DNA from: Desertimonas sp963772825
GTDB lineage: Bacteria > Actinomycetota > Acidimicrobiia > Acidimicrobiales > Ilumatobacteraceae
Length of the DNA stretch: 64,000 bases
Assembly (NCBI GenBank): GCA_963772825.1
Contig: CAVYYX010000011.1
Span: forward strand, 255,474-319,473
Direction of reading: 5' to 3'
Position 1 is the stretch's first letter; each line of letters begins with the position of its first letter. This document shows, piece by piece, positions 42,563-51,883 of the stretch. Below the pieces are notes generated by a model that did no database searches, was not told the DNA's origin, and saw only the letters and a program-made list of their open reading frames with translations. Made by a program: the position numbers and the translations under genes.

Positions 42563-43726
42563 ATGACTCATCGCCAGCGCACCGTCCCACTGATGACTCG
42601 GCGGCAACTGCTGGCCCGCGCCGGCCTGATCGGCGCCGCGGGCATTGCCCTTCCGGGCTTGCTCGGTCCACGCGCGTCTGCGGCTCGGCGTGTCGCATCC
42701 GGCGACGGCGGCGAGCTGTACTTCGAGAACTGGCCGGAGTACATCGATCCGACCGAGGACGGCGTCGTCGGCACCGTCGACCGCTTCGTCGAGGCGACCG
42801 GCATCGACATGACCTACACCGAGGCGATCAATGACAACGAGGAGTACTTCGCGTTGATCCAACCGGTGCTCGGACGCGGCGAGACGATCGACCCCGACAT
42901 CATCACGCTGACGGGGTGGATGGCCGGTCGGCTGACGACGCTTGGGTGGTTGGACGAGCTCCCGTTCGACGACATCCCCAACGCCGTCAACCTGCGCGAC
43001 GACCTCGTCAACCCGCCGTGGGATCCGGAGGGGCGCTTCTCGCTCCCCTGGCAGACGGGGCTGACGGGGATCGCCTACAACCTCGGTGCCACTGGCCGCG
43101 AGCTGACGTCGACCAACGACCTGTTCGATCCCGAGTTCAACGGGCGCATCGGGATGCTCACGGAGATGGAGGACACCATCGGACTGATCCTGCTCTCCCT
43201 CGGCGTCGACATCCGCGCGATCACCAGCTTCGCCGAGGCCGAGGAGGCGTTCGCCATGGTGGAGCAGGCCAAGGCCGACGGCCAGATCCGCGCCTTCACC
43301 GGCAACGACTATCTCGCCGATCTGGCGTCCGGCAACTTCGCCGCTTGCATGGGCTGGTCCGGCGACGTCGCCCAGCTCGCCATCGAGAACCCGGACATCC
43401 GCTTCATCGTCCCGGAGGAGGGGGGCGTCAGCTGGGCCGACACGATGCTCATGCCCAAGGGGGCGGAGCATCGCGCCGAAGCGGCACGGTGGATGGACTT
43501 CGTCTACGACCCGGTGGAGGCGGCGCAGATCACCGCCTGGGTGCAGTTCGTCTCACCGGTCAAGGGGGTCCAGGAGGAGGTCGCCAAGGTCGACCCGGAC
43601 CTGGCCGAGAACCGGTTGATCTTCCCGGACGAGGAGATGCTGTCCAACATCCACCCGTTCGCCAACCTCGACGAGGAGACCCGAGCACAGTTCGACGAGG
43701 CGTTCGCCGCCGTCGTCGGCGCATAA
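42563..43726 (+). CDS. potD: Spermidine/putrescine-binding protein, Tat-type signal
   Basis: 387 residues; GAAAGGA precedes the ATG by 7 bases. The N-terminus TRRQLLARAGLIGAAGIALP is a twin-arginine signal, so the protein is probably exported folded. Mature protein begins near RRVASGDGGELYFENWPEYI, the PotD/PotF opening (YFENWPEYIDP). LVNPPWDPEGRFSLPWQTG and MGWSGDVAQLA are further family motifs. It delivers polyamine to PotABC. Placed 12 bases after potA. Confidence 0.93.
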   Translation: MTHRQRTVPLMTRRQLLARAGLIGAAGIALPGLLGPRASAARRVASGDGGELYFENWPEYIDPTEDGVVGTVDRFVEATGIDMTYTEAINDNEEYFALIQPVLGRGETIDPDIITLTGWMAGRLTTLGWLDELPFDDIPNAVNLRDDLVNPPWDPEGRFSLPWQTGLTGIAYNLGATGRELTSTNDLFDPEFNGRIGMLTEMEDTIGLILLSLGVDIRAITSFAEAEEAFAMVEQAKADGQIRAFTGNDYLADLASGNFAACMGWSGDVAQLAIENPDIRFIVPEEGGVSWADTMLMPKGAEHRAEAARWMDFVYDPVEAAQITAWVQFVSPVKGVQEEVAKVDPDLAENRLIFPDEEMLSNIHPFANLDEETRAQFDEAFAAVVGA

Positions 43727-43844
43727 CAGCCCCGCCACGTCGACGACCGCGGTGCGCCGGTGAACGACCACGACCACGGCCGATCCCGAGCAGCATCTCC
43801 GGCCGCGCTCGGGTCGTTACGACCGGATCGGGCTTGGCGCGCTG

Positions 43845-44846
43845 GTGCTGGCCGGCGCGCTTCTGGTCGCCCTCGGGGCACGACTGGTGCACGGACCACT
43901 CGCGGTGATCGCTGCCGCCCTCTTGTTCGTCACCATTGCCGGCTTCGTCGTCGTTGCCATCACTGGCGGTCCGGAGGCCCGCCGCCGACTCGCGCCGTAC
44001 GGCTTGATGCAGCCGGGGATCTTCTGGCTGGCGCTGTTCTACCTAGCGCCACTGTTCACCCTCCTCCGTACGTCGCTGTCGACACTTCCGAGCCGCTTCG
44101 CCGTCGAAGCCGAGTTCGACTGGAACTTCGGGAACTACGTCGACGCCCTCACCGACTTCGGCGCCCAGTTCCAGCGTGGCTTCCTCTATGCCGCGGCGGC
44201 GAGCGTGCTGTGCCTCATCATCGGCTATCCGCTGGCGTACGTCATTGCCTTCCGGGGCGGGCGGTGGAAGAACCTGCTGCTCGGTCTGGTTGTCGTCCCG
44301 TTCTTCACGTCGTACCTGATCCGCACCATCGCGTGGCAGTCGCTGCTCGCCGACAGCGGGCCGATCATCGACGTGCTCCAATGGCTGCACCTGACGGGCG
44401 TGTTGGAGACGCTCGGCGTCATGGAGGACGGGCGGCTGCTCGACACCAGAGCGGCAGTCATCGGTGGACTGACCTACAACTTCCTCCCGTTCATGGTGTT
44501 GCCGATCTACGTCAGCTTGGAGAAGATTGACCTCGGTCTCGTGGACGCCGCCAAAGACCTCTACTCGTCGTCGACCCGGGCGTTCCGCAAGGTCGTCCTG
44601 CCGCTGTCGCTGCCCGGCGTGTTCGCCGGGACGCTGCTCACGTACATCCCGGCGGCGGGCGACTTCATCAACGCCGAGTACCTCGGCAACCCGAACACGA
44701 CGATGATCGGCAACTCGATCCAGAACCAGTTCCTCGTCCAGAACAACTATCCGTTGGCCGCGGCGATGTCGTTCGTCTTGATGGCGGTGATCACCATCGC
44801 CACGCTGATCTACAGCAAGTTCCTGGGGACGGAGGAGATCGCATGA
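43845..44846 (+). CDS. potB: Spermidine/putrescine ABC transporter permease, PotB type
   Basis: 333 residues from GTG 43845, the only conventional start in this frame. Upstream the frame reads naturally back to near 43763 (ADPEQHLRPRSGRYDRIGLG), and a GTG at 43760 would join it if one extra A is present there, so the start may be hidden by a one-base error. Membrane helices include FWLALFYLAPLFTLLRTSL and YPLAYVIAF; the EAA loop is DLYSSSTRAFRKVVLPLSLP. Two extra N-terminal helices are unusual for PotB. The stop overlaps the potC start (ATGA). Confidence 0.88.
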   Translation: MLAGALLVALGARLVHGPLAVIAAALLFVTIAGFVVVAITGGPEARRRLAPYGLMQPGIFWLALFYLAPLFTLLRTSLSTLPSRFAVEAEFDWNFGNYVDALTDFGAQFQRGFLYAAAASVLCLIIGYPLAYVIAFRGGRWKNLLLGLVVVPFFTSYLIRTIAWQSLLADSGPIIDVLQWLHLTGVLETLGVMEDGRLLDTRAAVIGGLTYNFLPFMVLPIYVSLEKIDLGLVDAAKDLYSSSTRAFRKVVLPLSLPGVFAGTLLTYIPAAGDFINAEYLGNPNTTMIGNSIQNQFLVQNNYPLAAAMSFVLMAVITIATLIYSKFLGTEEIA

Positions 44847-45640
44847 GCGGCCCCGCCAAGGTCGCCCGCTGGGGACTCAACTTCTACGCCGCGCTCGGGG
44901 TGATCTATCTGTTCCTGCCCATGGCGTGGATCGTGTTGTTCTCGTTCAACGAGCCGGAGGGTCGCTTCAACCTCGTGTGGCAGGGATTCACCCTCGACAA
45001 CTGGCGCGACCCGTTCAGCGAACAGGGGCTCACTGACGCCTTTGTCGAAAGCCTCAAGATCGCTGCAATCTCGACGGCGATCGCCACCGTCATCGGCTCG
45101 ATGATCGCCATCGCCCTCGCCCGCTACCGGTTCCGCGGTTCCGAGGGACTCAACGTCTTCCTCGTCCTGCCGCTCACCACACCCGAGATTGTGCTCGGCT
45201 CGTCGCTGGCGACCTTGTTCCTCGACGCCGACATCACGCGCGGTTTCACCACGGTGATCATCGCTCACGTGATGTTCCAGGTCAGCTTCGTCGCCCTGAC
45301 CGTGCGGGCCCGGGTGCGCGGTTTCGACTGGACGTTGGAGCAGGCCGCCCAGGACCTCGGCGCGTCGCCCATGCGGACGTTCTGGAAGGTCACCTTCCCA
45401 CTGATCCTTCCCGGCATCCTCGCCGCAGCGTTGCTGTCGTTCGCCTTGTCGATCGACGACTTCATCATCACGCTCTTCAATGCCGGCGCACTGAGCACGT
45501 TCCCGCTGTACATCTACGGCAGTTTCCGCGTGCAGTTCCCGCCGCAGGCCAACGTCCTGGCTACCGTGATCCTTATCGTCAGCGTCGTGCTGATGATGGT
45601 CGGCGTGCTGCGATCGGCGCGCCGCGAAGCGCACCGCTGA
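44843..45640 (+). CDS. potC: Spermidine/putrescine ABC transporter permease, PotC type
   Basis: 265 residues, standard length. YLFLPMAWIVLFSFNEPEGR is the first helix with the PotC-type FSFN motif. VLPLTTPEIVLGSSLATLF and the EAA loop QDLGASPMRTFWKVTFPLIL follow, then SIDDFIITLFNAGALSTFPL, which is diagnostic of PotC-family permeases. It pairs with PotB. Last gene of the transporter set. Confidence 0.94.
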   Translation: MSGPAKVARWGLNFYAALGVIYLFLPMAWIVLFSFNEPEGRFNLVWQGFTLDNWRDPFSEQGLTDAFVESLKIAAISTAIATVIGSMIAIALARYRFRGSEGLNVFLVLPLTTPEIVLGSSLATLFLDADITRGFTTVIIAHVMFQVSFVALTVRARVRGFDWTLEQAAQDLGASPMRTFWKVTFPLILPGILAAALLSFALSIDDFIITLFNAGALSTFPLYIYGSFRVQFPPQANVLATVILIVSVVLMMVGVLRSARREAHR

Positions 45641-45691
45641 TGCGTCTACCGAGGCCGGCGGTCGCTGTTGGCCATTACTCTCAGAGGTCTC

Positions 45692-46615
45692 ATGTCACCG
45701 CCTGATGCACCCCGAATAGCAGTCGCTCCCGAGAGCGCCCCGAGCTGGGTTTCCGAAGCAGTCCACGAGGGCGGCGGGTACGTCGTATCGCTCGCTGAGG
45801 CGGAGGGCGTCATCTGGAGCGACCCGCGGGACGCCGCCGGCCTGGAGTCGGCGCTCGGTCAGGCGGCGCGGGCCCGTTGGGTGCAGTTGCCGTTCGCCGG
45901 CATCGAGAACTTCGTCCATCTCGTCGACGACGAACGGATCTGGGCGTGCGGCAAGGGCGTGTACGCCGAGCCGGTCGCCGAGTTGGCGTTGACTCTCGGC
46001 CTCGCCGGACTCCGTGGGCTGGCGACGTACAGCCGGGCCCAGTCATGGGAGCCTCCGCAAGGCCGCAACCTGCTCGGTGGTCGGGTCACGATCCTCGGCG
46101 GAGGTGGGATCACCACGTCGCTGGTCCGCCTGCTGCAGCCGTTCAACTGTCACATCACGGTGGTTCGTCGGCGCGCCGAGGATCTGCCGGGCGTCGACGA
46201 CGTGCTCGACGCCGACCGCTATGCCGACGCCCTGCCGGGAGCCGACCTCGTCGTCGTCGCCCTCGCGCTCACGCCAGACACGGAAGGTCTGATCGCCGCC
46301 GACGAGCTGGCCCTGATGGAGGACCACGCCTGGCTGGTCAACGTCGCCCGCGGCAGACACGTCGTCACTGACGACCTCGTCGCCGCCCTCGGTGAAGGTG
46401 TCATCGGTGGCGCCGGACTCGACGTCACCCATCCCGAACCGCTGCCGCCGGGCCATCCGCTGTGGACGATGCCCAACTGCATCATCACCCCGCACGTCGG
46501 CAACACCCCGGACATGGCGATCCCGCTGCTCTCGGAGCGGATCACCACCAACGTTCGTCGGTATGCCGACGACGAAGAGCTCATCGGCCTCGTCGACATC
46601 GAAGCCGGCTACTAG
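45692..46615 (+). CDS. D-2-hydroxyacid dehydrogenase family protein
   Basis: 307 residues from ATG 45692; a TTG at 45668 is in frame. Nucleotide motif TILGGGGITTSLVRLL; the active-site set is Arg in NVARGRHVV, Glu in DVTHPEPLPPGHPLW, and His in IITPHVGNT. This matches NAD-dependent 2-hydroxyacid dehydrogenases (glyoxylate/hydroxypyruvate type), but the N-terminal substrate half is short and diverged, so the substrate is open. It follows potC by 51 bases and may be co-transcribed. Confidence 0.88.
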   Translation: MSPPDAPRIAVAPESAPSWVSEAVHEGGGYVVSLAEAEGVIWSDPRDAAGLESALGQAARARWVQLPFAGIENFVHLVDDERIWACGKGVYAEPVAELALTLGLAGLRGLATYSRAQSWEPPQGRNLLGGRVTILGGGGITTSLVRLLQPFNCHITVVRRRAEDLPGVDDVLDADRYADALPGADLVVVALALTPDTEGLIAADELALMEDHAWLVNVARGRHVVTDDLVAALGEGVIGGAGLDVTHPEPLPPGHPLWTMPNCIITPHVGNTPDMAIPLLSERITTNVRRYADDEELIGLVDIEAGY

Positions 46616-46632
46616 ACACGTAGCGTCGGATC

Positions 46633-47226
46633 ATCACCCACTACGAGGTTCTCGGGGTCGCCACGACGGCATCGACCGAGGAGATTCGCAGCGCCTATCG
46701 GCAACTCGCCCGCGTCCACCACCCCGACCGCGACTCGGCGGGTAGCGCCACGATGGCCGCGCTCAACGAGGCATATCGAGTGCTCCGCCACCCCGGGCGC
46801 CGCGCCGCCTACGACGCCGAGCTGGCGGCGCACGCCGAGCGTCGCGCCCCTCTCGCCGCACCGCGTATCCGCCAGCCAAGGCACCGCTCGTGCGCGTCGA
46901 CGAGCGCGGACCGGCCCGCTACCCATGGCGATTCGTCGTCGGCGGCGCCGCCGTCGGCGGCGCACTGGTCCTCGCCGCGACTGCCCTGACCAAACCGAGC
47001 GAACCGGCACCACCGGACAACTTGCTCGAGCCGGGCTCGTGCGTGGCGATCGAAGCGAACGACGATGCCCGCGAGGTCATCTGCGCGGACACCTCCGACG
47101 ACCTCGTCGTCGAGCGAGGTCGTGCCACTCGACGGGGGAGTGTGCCCGGTCGGGCTGTCGGCCTACCGCGACCGCCAAGGCATGGGCTACGCATGCGTCC
47201 AGCGCCGCGGGGCGGTGACAACGTGA
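46633..47226 (+). pseudogene. DnaJ-domain membrane protein, damaged (no normal start, two frame changes)
   Basis: A J-domain is clear: THYEVLGVATTASTEEIRSA, with HPD in RVHHPDRD, then NEAYRVLRHPGRRAAYDAEL. The expected ATG reads ATC (46633), with an in-frame stop shortly upstream and no other start. Near 46865 the frame shifts to a membrane segment (YPWRFVVGGAAVGGALVLAA) and a Cys-containing outer domain (EPGSCVAIEANDDAREVICA). Near 47112 it shifts again to a natural end (VVPLDGGVCPVGLSAYRDRQ and CVQRRGAVTT). Correcting two bases gives a coherent small DnaJ-membrane protein, so error or recent decay are both possible. Confidence 0.72.
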
Positions 47227-47259
47227 ACGGCGCGCTGATAACGTGCGGAGTCCCCTCTG

Positions 47260-47333
47260 GGGCGCGTAGCTCAGTTGGTTAGAGCGCCACGTTCACACCG
47301 TGGAGGTCATGGGTTCGAGTCCCGTCGTGCCCA
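47260..47333 (+). tRNA. tRNA-Val (anticodon CAC)
   Basis: 74 bases folding into a full cloverleaf: acceptor GGGCGCG with CGTGCCC, D stem GCTC/GAGC, anticodon stem CCACG/CGTGG around TTCACAC (anticodon CAC), and T arm with GGTTCGAGTCCC. CCA is not encoded. Its 3' part is the integration site of the genomic island to the right. Confidence 0.95.
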
Positions 47334-47339
47334 CCGCGA
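47292..47339 (+). repeat. attL: 48-bp direct repeat of tRNA-Val 3' end
   Basis: From the anticodon loop through the 3' end of the tRNA plus six flanking bases, this 48-bp stretch is repeated exactly at 63839-63886. Bases outside it differ. This is the usual signature of tyrosine-integrase insertion in a tRNA gene. Confidence 0.9.
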
Positions 47340-48228
47340 AATTCCTGGTAGAAGGTGTCAAGGCTCCGCTCCGGCGGAGTCTTCGATGTTCCAGGTGCAC
47401 ACCAGGTGCACAGGATTTCAAGCACGGGCCAGCCCGAAGCGACACGAGACGACACTCGACGCCACGGTTCGGACTGCCCCGAAGTCGCAGCTGCGATTTG
47501 AGGTCATGCCGCGTCTGAACAGCAGTTAGGGCCGACGGGCAAGCCACGATGTTCGAGGCCGGTCCCGAAGGACACTCGCCACCGATCGCCGAATCAGGGC
47601 GCAGCGAGGTGCTCGCGATAGCAAGCGTTCGGGCCGTCGCCAGCCGTTCGCACGCGCCGACGAGCCGGCGGTACCGGACACGGCGTCACGCGATTTCGGA
47701 CGCGATACTCACAGTGCGTCCAGCAGCTTGGGCGATGACGACAGAAGGGTGTTCTGACGTAACCGAGCGGCAGGGTCCGTCAGTCATACCGAGGGTGTGG
47801 ACGAACTTCGAGTTCTTCAACGGGTGCTGTATCGCGGTGCCGAGCGTGACCTGCAAAGTCGGTTCCATGCCCTCTTAGCTAGACAAGGCGTTACCAAGAG
47901 CCGAGTTCGACGGCGAGGTCGAGTGGATTGCCGCCGACTCCTCCGACCCCGACGACTTTCGCCGCCCGCCCGGTCGCACTCCTCGATTCCAACGACGAAG
48001 GCCGCACCGGACTTCGACCGAATGCCTGCCGCTGGGATTTCTCAGCGGCAGGTCGATCGTTGACCTCGATGGCGGGCCGGCGGGGTGGCGACAGGGAGGC
48101 GTACAAGATGACATCACCATGCGCGGGCGACGGCCTCCGTGTCGCCGCCCCGGGCCGGTCGACGTCCTTTCGTCGAGCAGGTTCTGGATCGGGTCGGCGA
48201 CTAGATCGGCGGGTGTGGGCTCTGCGGA
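47340..48228. other. Island left end without a recognisable gene
   Basis: About 890 bases next to attL. Open frames here are short and overlap each other, with shadow-like composition. A patch near 47905-47965 translates as EFDGEVEWIAADSSDPDDFR and could be a fragment of a lost gene, but I recognise no family. A perfect hairpin lies at 48025-48052. Confidence 0.5.
48025..48052. terminator. Hairpin downstream of the hydrolase operon
   Basis: CCTGCCGCTG (48025-48034) pairs perfectly with CAGCGGCAGG (48043-48052) around an 8-base loop. It lies about 180 bases past the hydrolase stop on the minus strand and could end that transcript. No T-tract. Confidence 0.5.
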
Positions 48229-49214
48229 TTAGGGGCTGTCGGTGCCGCGGGCCAGCAACGCAGCGATCTGTAGGTTGACAACGTCGGGTCGATCGACCTC
48301 GATGTGATGTCCTGTGTTGTCCACTGACAAGAGCTGTGCCGCTGAGGACAGGGACACCCAGTGGTCTTGGCCAGCGGTCCACTCCTCGTCGAGGCGGTCT
48401 GTGCTCGCTCGAGGCGAGACCCCACGGGTGCTCGGCGGCGGTGTCGACGATCATCGGAAGGTCACCCAACGAGGTGACTTCGGCGACCTCGGCGAAGGCG
48501 GTTGGGCCGTCGAGTTGTTCGGGGTTGTTGGCCGGGTCGGACAGTGACGCGCACAACTCTCGGTAGCCGGCAGCGGCGTCGGAGCCATCGTCGACCACGC
48601 TGCAGAGCGTCGTGATCCAGGTGGCCGGGCTGGCGTCGAGCAGCAAGATGCCGGTGACATCATCAGGGAACATCGAGGCAAACATGACGGCCTCTGCTCC
48701 GCCGAACGAGTGGCCCACAAGTAGGTACGGGCTTTGCTCACCGGCCGCCCGCAACAATGCCTGGAGGTCGTTCGCCCGTGTCGAGAAGGTCTGCGGGCCC
48801 GGCGGAGGGTCGCTCGTGCCAGTGCCGAAATGGGCATACGAGCACACCCGCGCCGACTGGGCCACGGCGGGCTCGATGGCCCCCCAGTTGTCGCCGCCAT
48901 CACCGAGCCCGGCGATCAACACCACCGTCGTGTCGCCTGCGCCCGAACAATGAATGTACAAGTCGAGCGCCACCAACCTCGACAAGCTCATCGACCACAC
49001 CCGACGACTCCGGATCCGGACTCGGCGGCACCGACGAAGCCCCCATCGCCGTCGATGCGGGAACGCCGCCACCGACCACGGAACCGGTGACCATCGCCGC
49101 CGCTACGGCGACCCGACGAGCCGGGTGACGCATACCGCCGGCCGGTTTCATCGTCTTGACAACTGTGGTGGCGGGACTTGGACCCGTCGGTCGGTCGATC
49201 ATTGCTCGCTTCAC
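48229..49214 (-). pseudogene. Exported alpha/beta hydrolase, two single-base frame changes
   Basis: From GTG 49214 (overlapping the oxidase stop by 4 bases) the product has a signal region (RRVAVAAAMVTGSVVGGGVP). Near 48963 one extra base separates DELVEVGGARL from YIHCSGAGDTTVVLIAGLGD. The core has the oxyanion motif LIAGLGDGGDNW, nucleophile elbow LLVGHSFGGAEAVMF, and PDDVTGILLLDASPA. Near 48410 a second shift leads to the natural C-terminus WVSLSSAAQLLSVDNTGHHI with the catalytic His and VDRPDVVNLQIAALLARG. Corrected length is about 328 residues. Probably an exported esterase or lipase-like enzyme; translationally coupled to the multicopper oxidase. Confidence 0.78.
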
Positions 49215-50935
49215 GGTGTGTCCGCCTCCTCGACCACCGTGGCGTGCGCAGGGGCCGCGTCGGTGACGGAGAAACTGAACATCATTCCGCTCTGGTTGTG
49301 TTCGGCAATGTGGCAGTGCGCCATCCAGCGACCGGGGTTGGTGACGTCGAGCAGGATGTCGACGATCTCGTTGGCCCTGACCAGGACGGTGTCCTTCCAC
49401 ACGAGGTTGCGATCCGCTTCGCCATCTCGACAGAGCACGAGGAATCGGCCGGCACCGTGGATGTGGAACGGGTGATGCATCGGATGGTCCTGGTGGAGAT
49501 CGTTGACGAGGCGGATCTTGACCTGATCGCCGACCGTGAACGCCCAGTCGATCTCCTCGTTGGCCTGTCCGGTGTCGCGATCGACGAGCTTCCAGATCAT
49601 GTTGGACGAGTCCGAAGCGCGGTTGATGTCGGGCATCAAGTCCTCCCACTCCAGGCCATCGGGCGTGTCGTGAGCATGCGACTCGGCGTGACCGGCGACC
49701 GGGACGGCACCTGACGCTGCAGCGACGAGCTTCATCCCGCACTGCGGGCACGTGCCCTGCTGCCCGCTGATCACTTCGGGATGCATCGGACACGTCCACG
49801 CCGACGGCGCGGCGGCGACGAGCTTCATCCCGCACTGCGGGCACGTGCCCTGTTCCGCGCTGATCACTTCGGGATGCATCGGACACGTCCAGGTGTCTGC
49901 GGTCGCGTTCGGGTCGCCGTAGAGGAGCGGCATCGATGATTCGAAGGCCAAGGTCTTGTCCGGGGCTCGATCGCGGTGTGCGTCGATCCGCACCCGTTCA
50001 GCCGTCAGGTCGGGACAGGTGCGGAGCTCTTCGAACTGAGCGAGGAGGGATTCGTCGATCGGCTCGTCGGTCACGGTGATCGCGCCGAGGACGTAGCTCT
50101 GTGTTGGTGTGTTGTGGGCGATGGTGAATTCGCCGGGGGTCTCGAAGAGCACGTCGATGATGGCGCGCTCGGAGGGAGACAGCAGTACATCGTCGACGAA
50201 GGTGTGTCGCTCGTAGCGGCCGCTGTCGCCGCCGACCAGCTTCATGCGGGCACCTGGGATGGTGACGTTGAACAGCCGGGTGTTGGCGGTGTTCGTCAAG
50301 TAGAAACGCACGACCTCACCGGCGCGGGCGGCGAGTTCGAGATTGGACTGACCGCCGGTGAGCATGACGTTGCCGAAGCGGCCCATGGCGACGAAGTTCG
50401 GGCCGTCGAGGTTGTACGGGGTGATGTGGCCGTCCTCGAGGAGAACATCGTCGAGGGTGACGACGAACTCACGGTTGACGGGCGGCCAGTAGTCCGGGTC
50501 GGCGGGTTCGACGACGAGGTTGCCGTAAAGGCCCATGTCGAGGCCGTAGTCCTCGCGGATGTGAGGGTGGTACCAGTACAGGCCGGCGTCGGGGAAACGC
50601 ACCTGATAGGTGAAGTCGCCGCCGATGGCGATCGGGTCCTGGGTCTCGTACGGCACGCCGTCGTAGTGGTTGTCGAGACACAGTCCGTGCCAATGCACGG
50701 TCGCCTCGGTGTCGGCGTCGTTACGAACGCGAACCGAGATCTCCGATCCCTGACGCACGCGCAGCGTCGGGCCGGGGATCGACCCGTTGTAGGCAAGCAT
50801 CCGAACTCGGTTCTCCCCGATCTGCTTGACGACCGGGGCGATCCGGAGTTCGAAGGCGTCACCAGCGGCGAGGTCGACGAGCGTCGGGGCGATGCACTCG
50901 TCCAAGCCTGCAATGTCGGTTGAGAATGTCGTCAC
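49211..50935 (-). CDS. Multicopper oxidase with two inserted heavy-metal-binding domains
   Basis: 574 residues. Copper sites: VHWHGLCLD, GLYWYHPHIRED, DHPMHHPFHIHGAG and WMAHCHIAEHNQSGMM. Between cupredoxin domains 2 and 3 are two near-identical modules of about 27 residues (TWTCPMHPEVIS then GTCPQCGMKLVAAA), each a Cys/Met/His heavy-metal-binding domain, at about 348-374 and 379-405. GTG 50935 is the frame start, but an ATG at 50972 with a strong AAGGAG site reads MTTTHDTPVDAGG and would join if one base near 50940 were removed. No signal peptide is evident. Likely copper oxidation/detoxification. Confidence 0.9.
   Translation of the reverse strand: MTTFSTDIAGLDECIAPTLVDLAAGDAFELRIAPVVKQIGENRVRMLAYNGSIPGPTLRVRQGSEISVRVRNDADTEATVHWHGLCLDNHYDGVPYETQDPIAIGGDFTYQVRFPDAGLYWYHPHIREDYGLDMGLYGNLVVEPADPDYWPPVNREFVVTLDDVLLEDGHITPYNLDGPNFVAMGRFGNVMLTGGQSNLELAARAGEVVRFYLTNTANTRLFNVTIPGARMKLVGGDSGRYERHTFVDDVLLSPSERAIIDVLFETPGEFTIAHNTPTQSYVLGAITVTDEPIDESLLAQFEELRTCPDLTAERVRIDAHRDRAPDKTLAFESSMPLLYGDPNATADTWTCPMHPEVISAEQGTCPQCGMKLVAAAPSAWTCPMHPEVISGQQGTCPQCGMKLVAAASGAVPVAGHAESHAHDTPDGLEWEDLMPDINRASDSSNMIWKLVDRDTGQANEEIDWAFTVGDQVKIRLVNDLHQDHPMHHPFHIHGAGRFLVLCRDGEADRNLVWKDTVLVRANEIVDILLDVTNPGRWMAHCHIAEHNQSGMMFSFSVTDAAPAHATVVEEADTP
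49722..49891 (-). repeat. Tandem 77-bp duplication encoding two metal-binding modules
   Basis: 49722-49798 and 49815-49891 are nearly identical 77-base stretches with a 16-base spacer, differing mainly at CTGCTGCCC versus CTGTTCCGC. Each encodes one CPMHPEVI..CPQCGMKL module of the multicopper oxidase. The near identity at DNA level indicates a recent duplication. Confidence 0.88.
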
Positions 50936-50996
50936 CGCCGGCGTCCACCGGCGTGTCGTGTGTGGTTGTCATCAAAGCTCCTTGTTGGTGCGAGTC

Positions 50997-51434
50997 CTAC
51001 GAATGGAAGTTGACCCCGGCGGCGATCTCAGCGATGAGGACGAGCGCGACGACCCAGTCGACGCAGGCGCAGAACGGTGGCCACCAGCGGGTGTTGACGA
51101 CGAAGTGGTGGCGCTCCTGCCAGAAGTCCTTGAGGCCGTGCCCGGCGTAACCGACGACGAGCAGCCAGGCCGTTGCTGTGAACGACAGCGAGGCAAGCAC
51201 GACGAAGACGGCGGCGACCACGCATTCGATGGCGATGACATGCGGGCGGCCGTCGGCAACTGCGAAACCCACGTAGACCGCGGCGATGACACCGAGACCC
51301 AGGGCGTACACCGTGGCCGGTTCGAGCCACGCAAATCCGAGCGGCGACGCCGCCTGGATCACCCCGACGGCGAACCCCCACAGGACCGGCCCTCGCAGCG
51401 ACCGCGTCGCCTGAGCAGCGTGGACGTCAACCAT
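50997..51434 (-). CDS. Small integral membrane protein, four helices (possibly DUF6010)
   Basis: 145 residues with about four membrane helices: GPVLWGFAVGVIQAASPLGF, VYALGLGVIAAVYVGFAVA, VIAIECVVAAVFVVLASLS and VDWVVALVLIAEIAAG. The loop GHGLKDFWQERHHFVVNTRW with WPPFCACVDW is distinctive and reminds me of DUF6010 proteins, but I cannot confirm this. It lies just upstream of the multicopper oxidase on the same strand, so it may be part of the copper-related operon. Confidence 0.7.
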   Translation of the reverse strand: MVDVHAAQATRSLRGPVLWGFAVGVIQAASPLGFAWLEPATVYALGLGVIAAVYVGFAVADGRPHVIAIECVVAAVFVVLASLSFTATAWLLVVGYAGHGLKDFWQERHHFVVNTRWWPPFCACVDWVVALVLIAEIAAGVNFHS

Positions 51435-51529
51435 GGTGCCTGCTCAATGTCGACGACCTCGCCGCCGACAATCGTGGCCGGCGCCTGCGATCCACCGTCA
51501 TCGCCGCGTTCGAGTACGAGCAGGAGCGA

Positions 51530-51883
51530 TCACGGGCCGTTCAGAACCGCTTGCAGGTCGTCAGGTATCGGCATCGGCTGCAGCGCGTTGACGTTGGCTC
51601 CGCCGGTGTTGCCGACGGGATAGCGTCCCGTCCACGTCCCGGGAGCGGCAACGACCAGACGCACAAGCTGACCGATGATCTCGTGCCGATCGCGACGCCG
51701 GACGCCGTAGCCGAGCATCGCCACGTGCGTGCGCACATGCGCAACTGCCATCGGCTGGCTGAGCACATGCGCACGCTCGAGATGTCGCCACTCGTCGGCG
51801 ACGTCGCCCCGGCGCCTCGCCGCGCGCGCCTCGGTTCGCTCGGTGGCCCATTGTTCAAGCAGCTCGGTGCGCTTCGATCTCAT
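51530..51883 (-). CDS. DUF3703 family protein
   Basis: 117 residues. WRHLERAHVLSQPMAVAHVR, then VAMLGYGVRRRDRHEIIGQL and the end GNTGGANVNALQPMPIPDDL match the DUF3703 pattern (LERAHxLSQ, GQ, GNTG, MPIP). No function is established; members are often found near metal-resistance and multicopper oxidase genes. The start overlaps the upstream small gene stop by 4 bases (ATGA). Confidence 0.82.
   Translation of the reverse strand: MRSKRTELLEQWATERTEARAARRRGDVADEWRHLERAHVLSQPMAVAHVRTHVAMLGYGVRRRDRHEIIGQLVRLVVAAPGTWTGRYPVGNTGGANVNALQPMPIPDDLQAVLNGP

Noticed and set aside
43760..44530. Plus-strand frame beginning MNDHDHGRS as a separate gene
   Set aside because: After about 20 residues it becomes a shadow of potB; it may only mark the true potB start displaced by one base.
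47549..48063. Small plus-strand frames in the island left end
   Set aside because: Overlapping short frames without motifs or start context; probably non-coding or gene remnants.
49976..50923. Plus-strand open frame of 315 residues
   Set aside because: Antisense to the multicopper oxidase, with Val/Gly/Asp/Glu-rich shadow composition.
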